A stretch of DNA of 16,251 bases, taken from the NCBI GenBank assembly GCA_044376615.1, contig JBILKO010000050.1, positions 1 to 16,251 of the forward strand. The letters are read 5' to 3'. Each line of letters starts with the position of its first letter. Within the stretch, counting starts at the first letter, position 1. Below the pieces are notes generated by a model. It was not told the origin of the DNA, searched no databases, and was given only the letters and a program-made list of their open reading frames with translations. Below, one piece after another: positions 15,270 to 16,251 of the stretch. The stretch comes from CAISGS01 sp044376615. GTDB taxonomy: Bacteria > Pseudomonadota > Alphaproteobacteria > Caulobacterales > Caulobacteraceae. The position numbers and the translations under genes are program-made.

Positions 15270-16136
15270 CTAGGCTGCGCCAAAAATGACATAGATAAAG
15301 GCGAACAGGAACAACCAGACCACATCGACGAAGTGCCAATACCAGGCCGCCGCTTCAAAACCGAAATGCTGCTTGGGCGTAAAGCCGCCGTGCATCAGGC
15401 GGATCAAGCAGACCGCGAGGAAGATGGTCCCGATCAAGACGTGGAAGCCATGGAAGCCCGTCGCCATAAAGAAAGACGAACCATAAAGGCCGGCATTGGC
15501 CGCTTCTTCCGAATAGAACAGCTTTTCGGTCAGGATATGATGGTACTCATAGGCCTGAATGGCGGTGAAGATGACGCCAAGCAAGACGGTCAGGATCAGG
15601 CCATTGCGCGCGCCCTTGCGATCACCGGTCTGCAGCGCATGGTGCGCCCAAGTTACGGTTGTACCCGACAAAAGCAGGGTCAGGGTATTGACCAGGGGCA
15701 GATGCCAGGCCGAAACGGTCTCAATCCCCTTAGGTGGCCAAGCGGCCCAGGCCGTGCGGACTTCTTCAATGCCCGACACTGCGCGCGCACCATGGAACAG
15801 GGCCATCTCAAAAAAGATCCAGAACCAAGCGACGAAGAACATCACTTCCGACGCGATGAACAAGATCATGCCATAGCGCAGACCAATCGAAACCACAGGC
15901 GTATGGTCGCCGGCATTGGCTTCCTTGATCACCTCAGCCCACCAGCCGATAAAGGTATAGAGGATGCCCGCAAAGCCGAGCGCAAACAGCCACCAGGTGC
16001 CTTTTTCCAGGCCAAACATGCCCTTCATCCAGACCACGCCGCCTATGGCCATGACCGTGGCCGCTATTGAGCCAATCAAGGGCCATGGGCTTGGATTTAC
16101 GAGGTGATAATCGTGTTTGACAGCGTCTTGAGCCAT
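15270..16136 (-). CDS. ctaE: Cytochrome c oxidase subunit III (aa3 type)
   Basis: This is the membrane subunit of the terminal oxidase. The 288-aa protein has the seven-helix layout and family landmarks: MILFIASEVMFFVAWFWIFFEMAL, WPPKGIETVSAWHLPLVNTLTLLLSGTTVTWAHHAL, QAYEYHH, YGSSFFMATGFHGFHVLIGTIFL, and FGFEAAAWYWHFVDVVWLFLFAFIYV. The ATG at 16136 (MAQDAVKHDYHLVNPSPWP) is the usual start, with AAGGGG about 10 nt upstream. The frame is open 16 codons further but without family sequence. It is the first gene of the operon visible here; subunits I and II or ctaG would be expected beyond the right edge. No residue of note is missing. Confidence 0.96.
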   Translation of the reverse strand: MAQDAVKHDYHLVNPSPWPLIGSIAATVMAIGGVVWMKGMFGLEKGTWWLFALGFAGILYTFIGWWAEVIKEANAGDHTPVVSIGLRYGMILFIASEVMFFVAWFWIFFEMALFHGARAVSGIEEVRTAWAAWPPKGIETVSAWHLPLVNTLTLLLSGTTVTWAHHALQTGDRKGARNGLILTVLLGVIFTAIQAYEYHHILTEKLFYSEEAANAGLYGSSFFMATGFHGFHVLIGTIFLAVCLIRLMHGGFTPKQHFGFEAAAWYWHFVDVVWLFLFAFIYVIFGAA

Positions 16137-16251
16137 AGTGGGCCAACCCCTTGGTAGTACGGACCTGTCGCCAGGATGCCGCAAAATCGTTTCCTAAATA
16201 GCCTATAGCCCCGCTCCTAGCTGCTCGCCAAGACCCTATGGGCGATTTGCT
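16137..16251 (-). promoter_or_regulatory. Upstream region of coxIII with a possible promoter
   Basis: Read on the minus strand, TTGGCG (16231-16226) and TATAGG (16207-16202) are 18 bp apart and could be a -35/-10 pair about 65 bp before the start codon. One short minus-strand frame ends in this region (QIAHRVLASS then TAG at about 16219). It may be the tail of an upstream gene such as ctaG, but it is too short to identify. Confidence 0.3.

Noticed and set aside
15204..16070. A 288-codon plus-strand frame opposite coxIII
   Set aside because: It is antisense to a well-conserved membrane protein; its composition (rich in Gln, Asp, His, Arg) reflects the reverse complement of hydrophobic codons.
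1..16251. CRISPR array, insertion sequence, tRNA or prophage remnant
   Set aside because: I found no regularly spaced repeats, transposase or integrase motifs, or cloverleaf-like segments on either strand.

Overview
The window looks like a chromosomal segment of an alphaproteobacterium, most likely of the Caulobacterales. The evidence is a signature-bearing TonB-dependent receptor, a cold-shock protein with two CSD domains, and the order cox subunit III - DUF983 - SURF1 - threonine synthase - M16 peptidase. GC content is roughly 60% by eye. GANTC (the CcrM methylation site) is scarce: I count about 13 by eye. The genus cannot be fixed from sequence alone. I see no mobile element, CRISPR array, tRNA or rRNA.

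Left third (1-5920). A TonB-dependent receptor runs off the left edge on the minus strand and carries an in-frame TAG in its plug domain. Next is a luciferase-like (LLM) flavin monooxygenase on the minus strand. Divergent from it is a thiolase with a one-base insertion near its 5' end. A strong terminator follows, then an AtuA/DUF1446 protein. LLM, thiolase and AtuA together suggest a small catabolic locus for a branched, terpenoid or otherwise unusual acyl substrate. That link is inferred from family membership and neighbourhood only.

Middle (5917-11486). A LacI-family regulator on the minus strand overlaps the end of the AtuA gene by 4 bp and faces a three-gene ABC importer of the BtuFCD/FecBCD type, whose genes overlap by 4 bp at each junction. 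A classical short-chain dehydrogenase and the two-domain cold-shock gene follow. The cold-shock gene has a leader of about 130 nt and a textbook terminator.

Right third (11519-16136). A compact minus-strand operon reads coxIII -> DUF983 -> SURF1 -> thrC -> M16 metallopeptidase. Its genes abut or overlap at every junction. It combines cytochrome c oxidase assembly with threonine synthesis and a peptidase related to the mitochondrial processing peptidase.

The most notable signals are the lesions in the left half. They are a nonsense codon in the TonB receptor, a +1 frameshift in a C5 run of the thiolase, and a possible ATG-to-ACG start change in the LacI gene. All other complete genes read open. 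The lesions could be local gene decay, an adaptive loss in one strain, or assembly error. Reads would decide.
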